From Actinokineospora iranica (GTDB taxonomy: Bacteria > Actinomycetota > Actinomycetes > Mycobacteriales > Pseudonocardiaceae), in contig NZ_FMZZ01000003.1 in the NCBI RefSeq assembly GCF_900101685.1, forward strand, positions 371,886-435,885: a stretch of 64,000 nucleotides of DNA. Direction: 5' to 3'. Below, in pieces: positions 31,742 through 40,230 of the stretch. The translations under genes and the position numbers were made by a program. How positions within the stretch are numbered: position 1 is the stretch's first letter; each line of letters opens with the position of its first letter. The notes beneath the pieces are model-generated. The model did not search any database. It worked only from the letters and a program-made list of their open reading frames with translations, and was not told the origin of the DNA.

Positions 31742-31840
31742 TACCCCCCGGTCGGGTGAGTTATCGCTGGTGACGTCGGCGCGGAGTGTGGTCCATGCCT
31801 CACCCGCGTCGACCCGGGGTACCCCCGGTTGGGTGATCTT
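31742..31840 (+). promoter_or_regulatory. Imperfect direct repeats upstream of the lipoprotein gene
   Basis: TACCCCCCGGTCGGGTGAG (31742-31760) and TACCCCCGGTTGGGTGA (31820-31836) are near copies 78 bases apart in the 155-base spacer before the beta-propeller lipoprotein. Both have an internal CCCGG-T/C-CGGG-like dyad. Paired spacing suggests operator sites, but duplication without function is possible. Confidence 0.4.
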
Positions 31841-31885
31841 TACACTGAACCACCCTCGTTGCCGGCACGGAGGTCTCCACCCAGC

Positions 31886-33394
31886 ATGTCCACCCGGCCA
31901 TGGCGATTCCACCGCGTCGCCGCGGTGTTCGCGACCCTCGTCGGGCTCGTCGCCTCGGCTTGCACCACGGTCGCCGAGGGCGAGATGCCGCGCCCGGCGC
32001 AGGCGTCGCCCGTGCCCGCCGCCGCGCCGAGCCAGGAGCCGACCCCCGACCAGGTGACCCTGGGCACCGACCGGCCCCGGCAGAGCCAGGGCGTGGTCGC
32101 CGCCGGTGGCGCCGACTCGGTCTACAACTACGGCCCGACGCTCATGGTCGAGGACGGCAAGTACCGCATGTGGTGGTGCAGCCAGCTCGGCGCGGCCGTC
32201 CCGCCGGGCGACGACATCCTGCTCGCCGAGGCCCCCGCGCCCGGCGGCCCGTACACCGGCCCGGACGGCTCGCCCGCGCTGGCGGTGTTCAGCGGCGGCG
32301 GCGGGTTCGACGCCATGCACACCTGCGATCCCTCGGTGATCCGCGTGGGCGGCACCTACTACCTGTACTACACCGGCGCGGCGGGCGACCACGCCCACGG
32401 CAACGCCATCGGGCTCGCCACCAGCCGCGACGGGCGGACGTGGACCCGGGCCAACGGCGGCAAGCCGGTCGTGACCGCCGCCCACGACGTCTCGCGCGAC
32501 AACGTCTACGGCGCGGGCCAGCCCGCCGCGGTCTACCTCGACGGCTGGTTCCACCTGATGTTCACCGACACCACCGGCCGCGACGCGGGCTGGAACGGCG
32601 CGGGCCAGTTCGTGCTGCGCGCCAAGGACCCCACCTTCGCCAGCGGCGTGGAGATCCTGAGCCCGGGCGGGTTCCGCAAGGCGTCCAGCACCGCGGGCAG
32701 GCTCCGCTCGGTCGTCGACGCGTTCAGCGTCGACTTCATGTGGGTCGCCGCGCTCGACGCGTTCGCCATCGCCCACGAGACCCAGGACGGCACGACGATC
32801 ACGTTCTGGGACCGCGACTTCCGCCGCGCGCCGTACAAGCCGGTGCTGATCCCCGGCCCCTGGGAGGAGGGCCCCGGCCTCGTCCGCGGCCCCGAGGGCC
32901 ACGCCCCGCTGTCGGTGGACGCCCCCTGCGACCGGGTGCCGATCGACCTGGTGCGCGCCACTCGCATCGGCGCCGCCCCGACCGACCTGATGATGTTCGG
33001 CGCCGACGTCACCGGCAGCGGAGCCTGCGCCGAGCCCGCCCGCGCGCTCAAAGCCTTGGAGGGCTTCGCGATGCCGTCGCCGCAGCGCACCATCGACCTG
33101 GTCCGCGACGGCGCCCTGGTCCGCGTCGAGCGTCGCTCGGTGGCCGAGAAGCTGGCGGTCCGCGTCCTGGACCACCGGGTCCCCGCGCTGGACAGTGTCC
33201 CGGTCGCGGCCCGCCTGACCGCGTCGGCCGCCGTGGTCCGAGCCGACTCCCGCCTGGGCTTCGTCCTGGACGACGGCAGACTGTGGCCGATCACCGACCC
33301 GGCCGTCGCCACGCTCAACTCGTCCCCGATGACCCCGGTCTCCCCGAGCGTGTTCGACTCCTACCGCCGCGGCCCCGACCTGGCCGCCCGCTGA
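31886..33394 (+). CDS. Lipoprotein with five-bladed beta-propeller (GH43/GH32-like fold)
   Basis: A 502-residue cell-surface protein. The N-terminus RPWRFHRVAAVFATLVGLVASAC is a lipoprotein signal with lipobox VASAC. Residues from about 75 to 400 have repeated propeller features: YNYGPTLMVEDGKYRMWW, CDPSVIRVGGTYYLYYTG, GAGQPAAVYLDGWFHLMF and DFMWVAALDAFAIAHE, as in glycoside hydrolase families with furanosidase-like propellers. Acidic residues at the expected blade positions are present, but the substrate cannot be named. The C-terminal 100 residues form another beta domain. GGAGG lies 12 bases before the ATG. Convergent with the next gene, with a hairpin between. Confidence 0.85.
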   Translation: MSTRPWRFHRVAAVFATLVGLVASACTTVAEGEMPRPAQASPVPAAAPSQEPTPDQVTLGTDRPRQSQGVVAAGGADSVYNYGPTLMVEDGKYRMWWCSQLGAAVPPGDDILLAEAPAPGGPYTGPDGSPALAVFSGGGGFDAMHTCDPSVIRVGGTYYLYYTGAAGDHAHGNAIGLATSRDGRTWTRANGGKPVVTAAHDVSRDNVYGAGQPAAVYLDGWFHLMFTDTTGRDAGWNGAGQFVLRAKDPTFASGVEILSPGGFRKASSTAGRLRSVVDAFSVDFMWVAALDAFAIAHETQDGTTITFWDRDFRRAPYKPVLIPGPWEEGPGLVRGPEGHAPLSVDAPCDRVPIDLVRATRIGAAPTDLMMFGADVTGSGACAEPARALKALEGFAMPSPQRTIDLVRDGALVRVERRSVAEKLAVRVLDHRVPALDSVPVAARLTASAAVVRADSRLGFVLDDGRLWPITDPAVATLNSSPMTPVSPSVFDSYRRGPDLAAR

Positions 33395-33425
33395 CCGTCC
33401 TACCCGGACACGTCGCTCCCATACA

Positions 33426-33458
33426 CCGCACTGAGCTTCAATTCGCGTGGCTCAGCGG
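33426..33458. terminator. Hairpin between the lipoprotein and the Rv2536-like gene
   Basis: CCGCACTGAGC (33426-33436) pairs with GCTCAGCGG (33450-33458) with a bulge, 13-base loop. It lies between convergent genes and overlaps the end of the leftward gene. Confidence 0.5.
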
Positions 33459-33880
33459 TCCGCGGTCTCGTCTTTGTCGTCCGCGCCGCGGTTGCCGTCC
33501 AGCCGGGGACCGACCACAAGACCCAGCCCGGCGGGGACCAGCACCAGCAGCGCGGTGAACGCCGCGCCGCCGGTCAATGCCTGCCCCAGCGCGCTCACGC
33601 CGGTCTGGTCCACCAGCGCCGCCTGCCCGACCACGCCGAGCACCGCGGCGCCCCAGCCCGCGACGAGCGCCGCCAGCACCCAGGCCCGGCCCCGGTCCGG
33701 CACGCCGAGCCAGCCGTCGACCGCCGCCCAGACCGCGGCCACGCCGACCAGCACACCCAGGGCCAGTCCCTCGATCGTGGTTCGCCCGGTCGGGTCACTC
33801 GCCTTGAGGGCCGCCACCACCACGGCCACCGCGGCGTGCACCACAGCCAGGACGGCGCCGCGCAGCAGCCACGTTCGCAT
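33452..33880 (-). CDS. Four-helix membrane protein, Rv2536 / B-4DMT-like
   Basis: A 142-residue protein with four hydrophobic helices (about 5-25, 37-58, 66-85 and 100-122) and a short acidic C-terminal tail (DDKDETADR). It lies, in opposite orientation, between aroQ and pepQ, exactly where Mycobacterium carries Rv2536. I recall the label B-4DMT family transporter for such proteins; transport has not been shown to my knowledge. The ATG has GGAAC-type sequence upstream only, a weak site. Confidence 0.78.
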   Translation of the reverse strand: MRTWLLRGAVLAVVHAAVAVVVAALKASDPTGRTTIEGLALGVLVGVAAVWAAVDGWLGVPDRGRAWVLAALVAGWGAAVLGVVGQAALVDQTGVSALGQALTGGAAFTALLVLVPAGLGLVVGPRLDGNRGADDKDETADR

Positions 33881-33942
33881 TGCCGCAGCGTAGTTCTGGC
33901 GAGTGCGGCGCGGCGAGCGCGGCCGGTCGTAAGCTCGCGGAC

Positions 33943-35034
33943 ATGTCCGACTCGCACCCGCGCCGCCGTGCGGCGCTGCGCACCAGCCTCCGGGACGCGG
34001 GGCTCGACGCGCTGCTCGTCGTCGACCTGCTCAACGTGCGCTACCTGACCGGGTTCACCGGCTCCAACGGCGCGCTGCTCGTCCACGCCGACGGCGACGA
34101 GCACAGCGTCTTCTGCACTGACGGCCGCTACCTGCGGCAGTCCGCGGTCCAGGTGCCCGAGCTGGAGCGGGTCATCGAGCGGGCCAGCGCCCTCGCGCTC
34201 GCCGCCCGCGCCGCCAAGGACGGGCTGCGCCGGGTCGGGTACGAGAGCCAGCACGTCACTGTCGACGGCCTCGACGCGCTCGCCGACGCCGCGGGGAGCG
34301 TCGAGCTGACCCGCGCGCCGAACCTGGTCGAGCGGCTTCGGCTGGTCAAGGACGACACCGAGATCGAGGCGCTGCGCATGGCGTGCGCGGCGGCGGACCG
34401 CGCGCTGGCGAACCTCATCGAGCACGGCGGCCTGCGCCCCGGCCGCACCGAGCGCGAGGTTGCCCGCGAGCTGGAGAGCCGGATGCTCGACCACGGCGCG
34501 ACGGGCCGCGCGTTCGAGTCGATCGTCGCCGCTGGCGCCAACTCGGCCATCCCGCACCACCGGCCCACCGACGCCGTGCTGGCCGCCGGTGACTTCGTGA
34601 AGCTCGACTTCGGCGCCCTGGTCGATGGCTACCACTCCGACATGACCCGCACCGTGGTCCTCGGCGAGCCAGCCGACTGGCAGTGCGAGATCTACGACCT
34701 CGTCGCCGCCGCGCAGGCCGCGGGCCGGGCCGCGCTGCGCCCGGGAGCGGCGGTCCGCGACGTCGACGCGGCGGCCCGCGACGTCATCGAGCGGGCTGGC
34801 CGGGGAGCCGAGTTCACCCACGGCCTCGGCCACGGCGTCGGCCTGGAGATCCACGAGGCACCCAGCCTGGCGAAAACCGGCGAAGGTACACTTTCCGCCG
34901 GAATGGCGGTCACCGTCGAGCCGGGTGTGTACCTGTCCGGCAGGGGCGGGGTCCGCATCGAGGACACGCTTGTCGTGCGGGACGATGGTCCCGAGCTCCT
35001 CACGCTGACCACCAAGCAGCTCATGGTCGTCTGA
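33943..35034 (+). CDS. pepQ: Xaa-Pro aminopeptidase / dipeptidase (M24B family)
   Basis: A 363-residue metallopeptidase. The N-terminal creatinase-like domain (about 1-130) contains [17 protein letters not shown]. The pita-bread domain carries the five metal ligands: Asp in [17 protein letters not shown] (two Asp), His in [16 protein letters not shown], Glu in TVEPGVY and Glu in VRIEDTLVV. It cleaves N-terminal X-Pro bonds in the cytoplasm. Synteny pepQ-efp-nusB is conserved in actinobacteria. TAAGCT (33930-33935) ends 7 bases before the ATG and there is no ribosome binding site, so the mRNA may be leaderless. Confidence 0.95.
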   Translation: MSDSHPRRRAALRTSLRDAGLDALLVVDLLNVRYLTGFTGSNGALLVHADGDEHSVFCTDGRYLRQSAVQVPELERVIERASALALAARAAKDGLRRVGYESQHVTVDGLDALADAAGSVELTRAPNLVERLRLVKDDTEIEALRMACAAADRALANLIEHGGLRPGRTEREVARELESRMLDHGATGRAFESIVAAGANSAIPHHRPTDAVLAAGDFVKLDFGALVDGYHSDMTRTVVLGEPADWQCEIYDLVAAAQAAGRAALRPGAAVRDVDAAARDVIERAGRGAEFTHGLGHGVGLEIHEAPSLAKTGEGTLSAGMAVTVEPGVYLSGRGGVRIEDTLVVRDDGPELLTLTTKQLMVV

Positions 35035-35075
35035 CGACGATCACCCATGCGCGCGAAAAACAGGAGATCCAGCCA

Positions 35076-35639
35076 GTGGCCTCGACCAACGACCTGAAGA
35101 ACGGCCTGGTGCTCAACCTCGAAGGCCAGCTCTGGACCGTCACCGAGTTCCAGCACGTCAAGCCCGGCAAGGGCCCGGCCTTCGTGCGGACCAAGCTCAA
35201 GCACGTGCTGACGGGCAAGGTCGTCGACAAGACGTTCAACGCTGGTGTCAAGGTCGACACGGCCACCGTGGACCGCCGCGAGATGACCTACCTCTACAAC
35301 GACGGCTCCGAGTACGTCTTCATGGACGGCGACACCTTCGAGCAGATCTCGATCGCCGCCGAGGTCGTCGGCGAGCAGTCCCGGTTCCTGCTGGAGAACG
35401 GCACCGCGATCGTCTCCTCGCACGAGGGAGTGCCCCTGTTCATCGAACTGCCCACCTCGGTCGAGCTGATCATCAAGCACACCGACCCCGGCCTGCAGGG
35501 CGACCGCTCCACCGGCGGCACCAAGCCCGCCGAGCTGGAGACCGGCGCCGAGATCCAGGTCCCCCTGTTCGTCACCACCGGCGAAAAGGTCAAGGTCGAC
35601 ACCCGCGACGGGCGCTACCTCGGCCGGGTCAGCAGCTGA
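35076..35639 (+). CDS. efp: Elongation factor P
   Basis: A 187-residue translation factor that relieves ribosome stalling at polyproline. Domain I has [29 protein letters not shown]; the tip loop PGKGPAF carries the Lys/Pro position that is modified in some bacteria. Domains II and III follow with [13 protein letters not shown] and the C-terminal [11 protein letters not shown]. The GTG has AGGAGA 8 bases upstream. It is followed by nusB after one base. Confidence 0.97.
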   Translation: MASTNDLKNGLVLNLEGQLWTVTEFQHVKPGKGPAFVRTKLKHVLTGKVVDKTFNAGVKVDTATVDRREMTYLYNDGSEYVFMDGDTFEQISIAAEVVGEQSRFLLENGTAIVSSHEGVPLFIELPTSVELIIKHTDPGLQGDRSTGGTKPAELETGAEIQVPLFVTTGEKVKVDTRDGRYLGRVSS

Positions 35640-35640
35640 C

Positions 35641-36060
35641 GTGGGCGCTCGCAGCAAGGCCCGCAAGCGCGCGGTGGACCTCCTCTTCGAGGCCGCCGTC
35701 CGCGGCGCCGACCCGGTCACCCTCCTGGCCGACCGGGTCGGGTCCCCGGACGTCCCACCGGTCAACGACTACACCATCACCCTGGTGGAAGGCGTGACCG
35801 CGCACCGGAACCGGATAGACGAGCTACTAACCGAACACGCCGAGGGCTGGTCCCTGGCCCGGATGCCCGCCGTGGACTTGGCGGTCCTCCGCTTGGGCCT
35901 CTACGAGCTCCTGTGGGCCCAAGACGTCCCCGACGCCGTCGCGATCGACGAGGCAGTCCAACTAGCCAAGTCCCTCTCCACCGACGACTCCCCCCGCTTC
36001 GTCAACGGCGTCCTTGGCCGCATCGGCGGCATCGCCGACCGCCTACGAGCGACCCTCTGA
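35641..36060 (+). CDS. nusB: Transcription antitermination factor NusB
   Basis: A 139-residue all-helical RNA-binding protein that acts with NusE/S10 at boxA of rRNA operons. Signatures: ARKRAVDLLFEA at the start, RMPAVDLAVLRLGLYELLW, VAIDEAVQLAKSLSTDDSPRFVNGVLGRI. Its second half switches to CTA/GTA/CGA codons with marked C-richness, unlike efp. It ends the pepQ-efp-nusB run; a 600-base spacer with a dispersed hairpin element follows. Confidence 0.95.
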   Translation: MGARSKARKRAVDLLFEAAVRGADPVTLLADRVGSPDVPPVNDYTITLVEGVTAHRNRIDELLTEHAEGWSLARMPAVDLAVLRLGLYELLWAQDVPDAVAIDEAVQLAKSLSTDDSPRFVNGVLGRIGGIADRLRATL

Positions 36061-36420
36061 CCTCCCGAACTTCACCCCTGCGGGGGACAAGGCCGCAAAG
36101 GCGAGCCCCCACCGCCGGCCCGACGCGTTCCATGATCGCAAGTTATCCACAGGCGCGGCCCGCTCTCTTCCCCGCGCTGACCTGCGGCGATAGACTGGAG
36201 CGGGGTCAGCCCCCAGGGTGGGTGGGGCTTTGTTGTGGGGGGTTTGGGGCGGTGAAAACAGCCGCAGTGCGTCGTTGAGGACTCGGTCGGCGCGGGTCGA
36301 GTGCTCTTGTAGGGCTTGTTCGCAAACCTGCCCTCCCGTCACCGCATTCAGCCCTGCCAGGTGCTCGGCGAGGCGGGACAGCACACCCACCCTCCTGCCA
36401 GGCAGCGCCAACCCTGCCAG

Positions 36421-36575
36421 GTGCTCGATGGGGTGGAGTGGTTTCTTCGGGGGTGAAGGAAGATCCCTGAACTCGCCGTGGTCGTGGGGCCGAAGGCTCC
36501 CCACCCGTCTTTCCCCGCGACGGGATCTTCCTTCGTAGGGGCCCTGAAGAAACCACTCCACCCCCCCATCGAGCA
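36421..36575. repeat. Dispersed ~155-bp hairpin element, copy 1
   Basis: Nested inverted repeats: TGCTCGATGGGG-TGGAGTGG-TTTCTTC on the left (36422 onward) pairs with GAAGAAA-CCACTCCA-CCCC-ATCGAGCA on the right, then after a G-rich internal loop GAAGGAAGATCCC (from about 36455) pairs with GGGATCTTCCTTC (36522-36534). A small inner hairpin GTGGGG/CCCCAC caps it. The same architecture occurs at 52883-53030. There is no open reading frame of its own. Confidence 0.9.
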
Positions 36576-36610
36576 AGCCAACACAGCCAGAAGCAGCCGG
36601 ACAGCACGAA

Positions 36611-36649
36611 CACCCGACTGCGCAGCATCCCCGTCTGCGCGGTCGGGTG
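36611..36649 (-). terminator. Hairpin terminator of bldD
   Basis: CACCCGACTGCGCAG (36611-36625) pairs with CTGCGCGGTCGGGTG (36635-36649), a 15-base stem with one mismatch and a 9-base loop, 14 bases past the bldD stop. Confidence 0.75.
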
Positions 36650-36663
36650 TCTCGCTGGCCAAC

Positions 36664-37152
36664 CTAGTCTTCCTTGGACGGCCGCGCCTCCGGGGGCAGC
36701 ACACCCCAGTCGATGAGCTGCTCTGTCAACTCCCCCGGAGTCATGTCGTAGATGATCGCCAGCGAGCGCAGGTCCTCCGTGCGGATCGACAGGACCTTGC
36801 CGTTGTAGTCACCGCGCTGGCTCTGGATGGTGGCCGCGTAGCGGGCCAGCGGACCGACCTTCTCCGCTGGCAGCTGTTGCAGCCGCTCCAGATTGATCAC
36901 GATCTTCGTGGCGGGTTCTGCTCCGGATGGAACACGGCCCTCGGGCAGGAGTTCCACCACCGGCACGCCGTAGAAGTCCGCGAGTTCGGCCAGTTTCTGG
37001 ACCGTGACGGCGCGGTCGCCGCGCTCGTAAGAGCCGACCACGACGGCCTTCCAGCGGCCACCGGACTTCTGCTCGACGCCGTGCAGCGACAGCCCCTGCT
37101 GCTGGCGGATGGCGCGGAGCTTGGCCCCTAGCGCCTTGGCGTAGTCGCCCAT
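36664..37152 (-). CDS. bldD: Developmental master regulator BldD (c-di-GMP-binding)
   Basis: A 162-residue repressor closely similar to Streptomyces BldD. The N-terminal XRE helix-turn-helix has KLRAIRQQQGLSLHGVEQKS and VVVGSYERGDRAVTVQKLAE. The C-terminal domain has the c-di-GMP signature RxD-x8-RxxD: Arg113-Gly-Asp115 followed by Arg124-Thr-Glu-Asp127. In Streptomyces, a tetramer of c-di-GMP joins two BldD chains and locks vegetative growth. Synteny efp-nusB-bldD-pyrR is as in Streptomyces. ATG with CGGAGAA upstream. BldD-like boxes at 37224-37249 overlap its own promoter, predicting autoregulation. Confidence 0.96.
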   Translation of the reverse strand: MGDYAKALGAKLRAIRQQQGLSLHGVEQKSGGRWKAVVVGSYERGDRAVTVQKLAELADFYGVPVVELLPEGRVPSGAEPATKIVINLERLQQLPAEKVGPLARYAATIQSQRGDYNGKVLSIRTEDLRSLAIIYDMTPGELTEQLIDWGVLPPEARPSKED

Positions 37153-37223
37153 GCGGCGGTTCTCCGTTCGTTCGCCCCGACGGCGCTAAGGACTGCCGCG
37201 GGTAGCTTCAAATCAACACGCAG

Positions 37224-37256
37224 AGTAATGGTTACCCAGAGTTGTCACCAGGTCAA
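37224..37256 (-). promoter_or_regulatory. bldD promoter with candidate BldD autoregulatory boxes
   Basis: On the minus strand a -35 TTGACC (37251-37256) and -10 TAACCA (37229-37234) are spaced by 16 bases. AGTAA-TGG-TTACC (plus strand 37224-37236) overlaps the -10, and AGTTG-TCACC (37240-37249) lies between the two hexamers. Both resemble the BldD box AGTGA-Nm-TCACC. Confidence 0.55.
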
Positions 37257-37370
37257 GCTGGTTCGACTGCGGCACCCGGGGGAAACCTGCCAGACCACCC
37301 GGTCGGTGGGTCTCCCCGGCCTGATAACGTCGGGTCGACCCCAGGTCAGAGGGTCGATCGACACCTTTAA

Positions 37371-37397
37371 GGCCCGTCCAGTGAGGCGGGGAAGGAG
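37371..37397 (+). promoter_or_regulatory. PyrR-binding RNA element overlapping the pyrR ribosome binding site
   Basis: GTCCAGTGAGGC at 37376-37387 differs in one base from the PyrR binding loop GUCCAGAGAGGC known in Bacillus, and is closed by CCCG/CGGG. The GGAAGGAG ribosome binding site is immediately 3'. In actinobacteria PyrR with UMP is thought to block translation start, not to cause termination, which fits this position. A likely -10 (TAACGT, 37325-37330) lies about 45 bases upstream. Confidence 0.75.
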
Positions 37398-37403
37398 TCT
37401 GCC

Positions 37404-37994
37404 GTGCCGCCCCGAGATCGTGGCGCGCCGGAACCGGCGGGGCAGCGGGAGCTGCTCTCGGCTGGTGACGTCGCGCGCACCATCGCCCGAATGGCCCATC
37501 AGGTCATTGAGAAAACTTCGCTCGGCGCGTCCGGCGCGAGCCCGGTCGTGTTGCTCGGCATCCCCACCCGGGGGGCGCCGCTCGCGGCCCGCCTCGCGGC
37601 CAGGATCGCCGAGTTCAGCGACATCGGTGTTCCCGTCGGGACCCTCGATGTGACGCTTTACCGCGACGACCTGCGCCGCAAGCCCACCCGGCCGCTCGGC
37701 GCGACCGCCCTGCCGCCCGGCGGCATCGAGGACGCCCTGGTCATCCTGGTCGACGACGTGCTGTTCTCCGGCCGCACCATCCGCGCCGCCCTCGACGCCC
37801 TGCGCGACGCTGGCCGCCCCCGGGCAGTGCAGCTGGCGGTGCTGGTCGACCGGGGCCACCGCGAACTGCCCATCCGCGCCGACTACGTGGGCAAGAACGT
37901 GCCCACCGCGCGCGCCGAGGAGGTCAACGTCCTGTTCGAGGAGACCGACGGCCGCGACGCCGTCCTGCTGCGCCGGGCGGGGGAGCGGGCATGA
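37404..37994 (+). CDS. pyrR: Bifunctional pyr operon regulator / uracil phosphoribosyltransferase PyrR
   Basis: A 196-residue PRTase-fold protein that binds pyr mRNA when UMP is high. The PRPP loop is [22 protein letters not shown]; other family segments are [14 protein letters not shown] and [11 protein letters not shown] (the flexible loop). Tail segment [16 protein letters not shown] is conserved. The GTG follows GGAAGGAG, which is embedded next to the PyrR-binding hairpin, so it controls its own operon. First gene of the UMP operon; overlaps pyrB by 4 bases. Confidence 0.96.
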   Translation: MPPRDRGAPEPAGQRELLSAGDVARTIARMAHQVIEKTSLGASGASPVVLLGIPTRGAPLAARLAARIAEFSDIGVPVGTLDVTLYRDDLRRKPTRPLGATALPPGGIEDALVILVDDVLFSGRTIRAALDALRDAGRPRAVQLAVLVDRGHRELPIRADYVGKNVPTARAEEVNVLFEETDGRDAVLLRRAGERA

Positions 37995-38941
37995 GACACC
38001 TGCTCAGCACCGACGGGCTCGACCCGGCCACCGCACTGGCCATTCTGGACACCGCCGACGGTCTCAAGCGGACACTGCTCGGCCGCGAGGTGCGCAAGCT
38101 GCCCACCCTGCGCGGCCGCACGGTGATCACGATGTTCTACGAGAACTCCACCCGCACCCGGGTCTCCTTCGAGATCGCCGGAAAGTGGATGAGCGCCGAC
38201 GTGGTCAACGTCTCCGCGGGCGGGTCGTCGGTGAGCAAGGGCGAGTCCCTTCGCGACACCGCGCTGACCCTGGCCGCCGCTGGCGCGGACTGCGTGATCG
38301 TGCGGCACCCGGCCTCCGGAGCCGCTCACCGGATCGCGGGCTGGCTCGCCGCGGCGGGGACCAGCGTGGTCAACGCCGGTGACGGCACCCACGAGCACCC
38401 CACCCAGGCGCTGCTCGACGCGGCGACCCTGCGCGACCGGCTCGGCCGGATCGACGGCAGGCGCGTGGCCATCGTCGGCGACGTGCTGCACAGCCGGGTC
38501 GCCCGCTCCAACGTGCACCTGCTCACCTCGCTGGGCGCGGAGGTGGTGCTCGTCGCGCCGCCCACGCTGCTGCCGGTGGGCGTCGCGGACTGGCCGGTGG
38601 GCGCGGCCGGGTCGCTGCGGGTCTCGCACGAGCTTGACCCCGAGTTGCCGACGCTGGACGCGGTGATGATGCTGCGCGTGCAGGCCGAGCGGATGCACGG
38701 CGGGTTCTTCCCGTCCGCGCGGGAGTACGCGATCGCCTACGGGCTCGGCGAGGCGCGCGCGCGGATGCTGCCCAAGCACGCGGTCGTGCTGCACCCCGGC
38801 CCGATGCTGCGCGGGATGGAGATCGCCGCCGCGGTCGCCGACTCGCCGAGGGCGGCGATCACCGACCAGGTCGCGAACGGGGTCCACGTGCGGATGGCCG
38901 TGCTGTACCACCTGTTGGCCGGAGAAGAGGACAATTCATGA
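37991..38941 (+). CDS. pyrB: Aspartate carbamoyltransferase catalytic subunit
   Basis: A 316-residue enzyme joining carbamoyl phosphate and aspartate. Carbamoyl-phosphate site [13 protein letters not shown], the Ser/Lys loop [39 protein letters not shown], and the aspartate loop [10 protein letters not shown]. No regulatory pyrI is present, as is usual in actinobacteria. ATG overlaps the pyrR stop. Confidence 0.97.
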   Translation: MRHLLSTDGLDPATALAILDTADGLKRTLLGREVRKLPTLRGRTVITMFYENSTRTRVSFEIAGKWMSADVVNVSAGGSSVSKGESLRDTALTLAAAGADCVIVRHPASGAAHRIAGWLAAAGTSVVNAGDGTHEHPTQALLDAATLRDRLGRIDGRRVAIVGDVLHSRVARSNVHLLTSLGAEVVLVAPPTLLPVGVADWPVGAAGSLRVSHELDPELPTLDAVMMLRVQAERMHGGFFPSAREYAIAYGLGEARARMLPKHAVVLHPGPMLRGMEIAAAVADSPRAAITDQVANGVHVRMAVLYHLLAGEEDNS

Positions 38942-40230
38942 GTTCGCTGGTCATCCGCGGGGCGCAGCCCTACGGGGAGGGCGAGCCGGTCGACATCGCG
39001 GTCCGCGACGGTGTGATCGCCGAGATCGGCGCCCGGCTCGACGCCGACGGGGCCGAGGTGATCGACGCCGGGGGACTGGTGGCGCTGCCCGGTTTCGTCG
39101 ACCTGCACACCCACCTGCGCGAGCCGGGCCGGGAGGACACCGAGACCATCGAGTCCGGGTCGCGGGCGGCTGCGCTGGGCGGCTACACCGCCGTGTTCGC
39201 CATGGCCAACACCGACCCGGTGGCCGACAACGCGGTGATCGTGGAGCACGTGTGGCGGCGCGGCCGGGAGGTCGGCCTGGTCGACGTGCACCCGGTCGGC
39301 GCGGTGACCGTCGGGCTCAAGGGCGAGAAGCTGGCCGAGCTTGGCACGATGGCGCGCTCGGCGGCCCGGGTCCGGGTGTTCTCCGACGACGGCCTCTGCG
39401 TCGCCGACCCGCTGATCATGCGCCGCGCGCTGGAGTACACCAAGGCGCTGGACGCGGTGATCGCCCAGCACGCGGAGGAGCCCCGGCTGACCGTCGGCGC
39501 TCAGGCCCACGAGGGCGAACTGGCCGCGCGGCTGGGGCTGGCGGGCTGGCCCGCGGTGGCCGAGGAGTCGATCGTGGCCCGCGACTGCCTGCTGGCGCTG
39601 CATGTCGGCGCCCGGCTGCACGTGTGCCACGTGTCCACCGAGGGCACCGCTGAGGTGCTGCGCTGGGCCAAGGGCCGGGGCACCCGGGTGTCGGCCGAGG
39701 TCACCCCGCACCACCTGCTGCTCGACGACGAGCGCCTGACCACCTACGACCCGGTCAACAAGGTCAACCCGCCGCTGCGCACCTCGACCGACGCCAAGGC
39801 GCTGCGCGCCGCGCTGGCGGAGGGAACGGTCGACTGCGTGGCCACCGACCACGCCCCGCACGCCAGCCAGGACAAGGACTGCGAGTGGTCCGCGGCCCGG
39901 CCTGGGATGCTCGGGTTGCAGACAGCGCTGCCGATCGTGGTCGAGACCATGGTCAACCCCGGCCTGCTCGACTGGCGCGGGGTGGCGCGGGTGATGAGCG
40001 AGCGGCCAGCCGAGATCGCGGGCCTGCCCGACCAGGGCCGCCCCATCGCGGTGGGCGAGCCCGCCACCCTGACCCTGGTCGACCCGGCGGGCCGCTGGAC
40101 GGTGCGCGGCGCCGACCTGGCCAGCATCGCGGCCAACACCCCGTACGAGGGCATGGAGCTGCCCGGGGTGGTCGTGGCGACGCTGCTGCGCGGCGCGGTC
40201 ACGGCACGGGACGGGAAGGTGACCGCGTGA
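38938..40230 (+). CDS. pyrC: Dihydroorotase
   Basis: A 430-residue type I dihydroorotase. Metal site [12 protein letters not shown], then [12 protein letters not shown], the bridging residue region, [19 protein letters not shown], and [11 protein letters not shown] with the catalytic Asp. It closes carbamoyl aspartate to dihydroorotate. ATG overlaps the pyrB stop (ATGA). Confidence 0.97.
   Translation: MSSLVIRGAQPYGEGEPVDIAVRDGVIAEIGARLDADGAEVIDAGGLVALPGFVDLHTHLREPGREDTETIESGSRAAALGGYTAVFAMANTDPVADNAVIVEHVWRRGREVGLVDVHPVGAVTVGLKGEKLAELGTMARSAARVRVFSDDGLCVADPLIMRRALEYTKALDAVIAQHAEEPRLTVGAQAHEGELAARLGLAGWPAVAEESIVARDCLLALHVGARLHVCHVSTEGTAEVLRWAKGRGTRVSAEVTPHHLLLDDERLTTYDPVNKVNPPLRTSTDAKALRAALAEGTVDCVATDHAPHASQDKDCEWSAARPGMLGLQTALPIVVETMVNPGLLDWRGVARVMSERPAEIAGLPDQGRPIAVGEPATLTLVDPAGRWTVRGADLASIAANTPYEGMELPGVVVATLLRGAVTARDGKVTA

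Larger units (their letters stand above)
36061..36663. other. Long spacer between nusB and bldD
   Basis: This 603-base stretch between convergent genes holds: a pair of 16-bp direct repeats CCCTGCCAGGTGCTCG (36352-36367 and 36412-36427) exactly 60 bases apart; a dispersed hairpin element (36421-36575); and a terminator hairpin for bldD (36611-36649). Read leftwards, 36240-36430 has a coding-like composition with EHLAGL twice, but no start codon outside the hairpin element; I do not call a gene. Confidence 0.6.

Noticed and set aside
36043-36576. 177-codon leftward frame through the nusB-bldD spacer
   Set aside because: It starts inside the hairpin element, reads through it, and has no ribosome binding site; only its middle is coding-like, which I report as a possible remnant.
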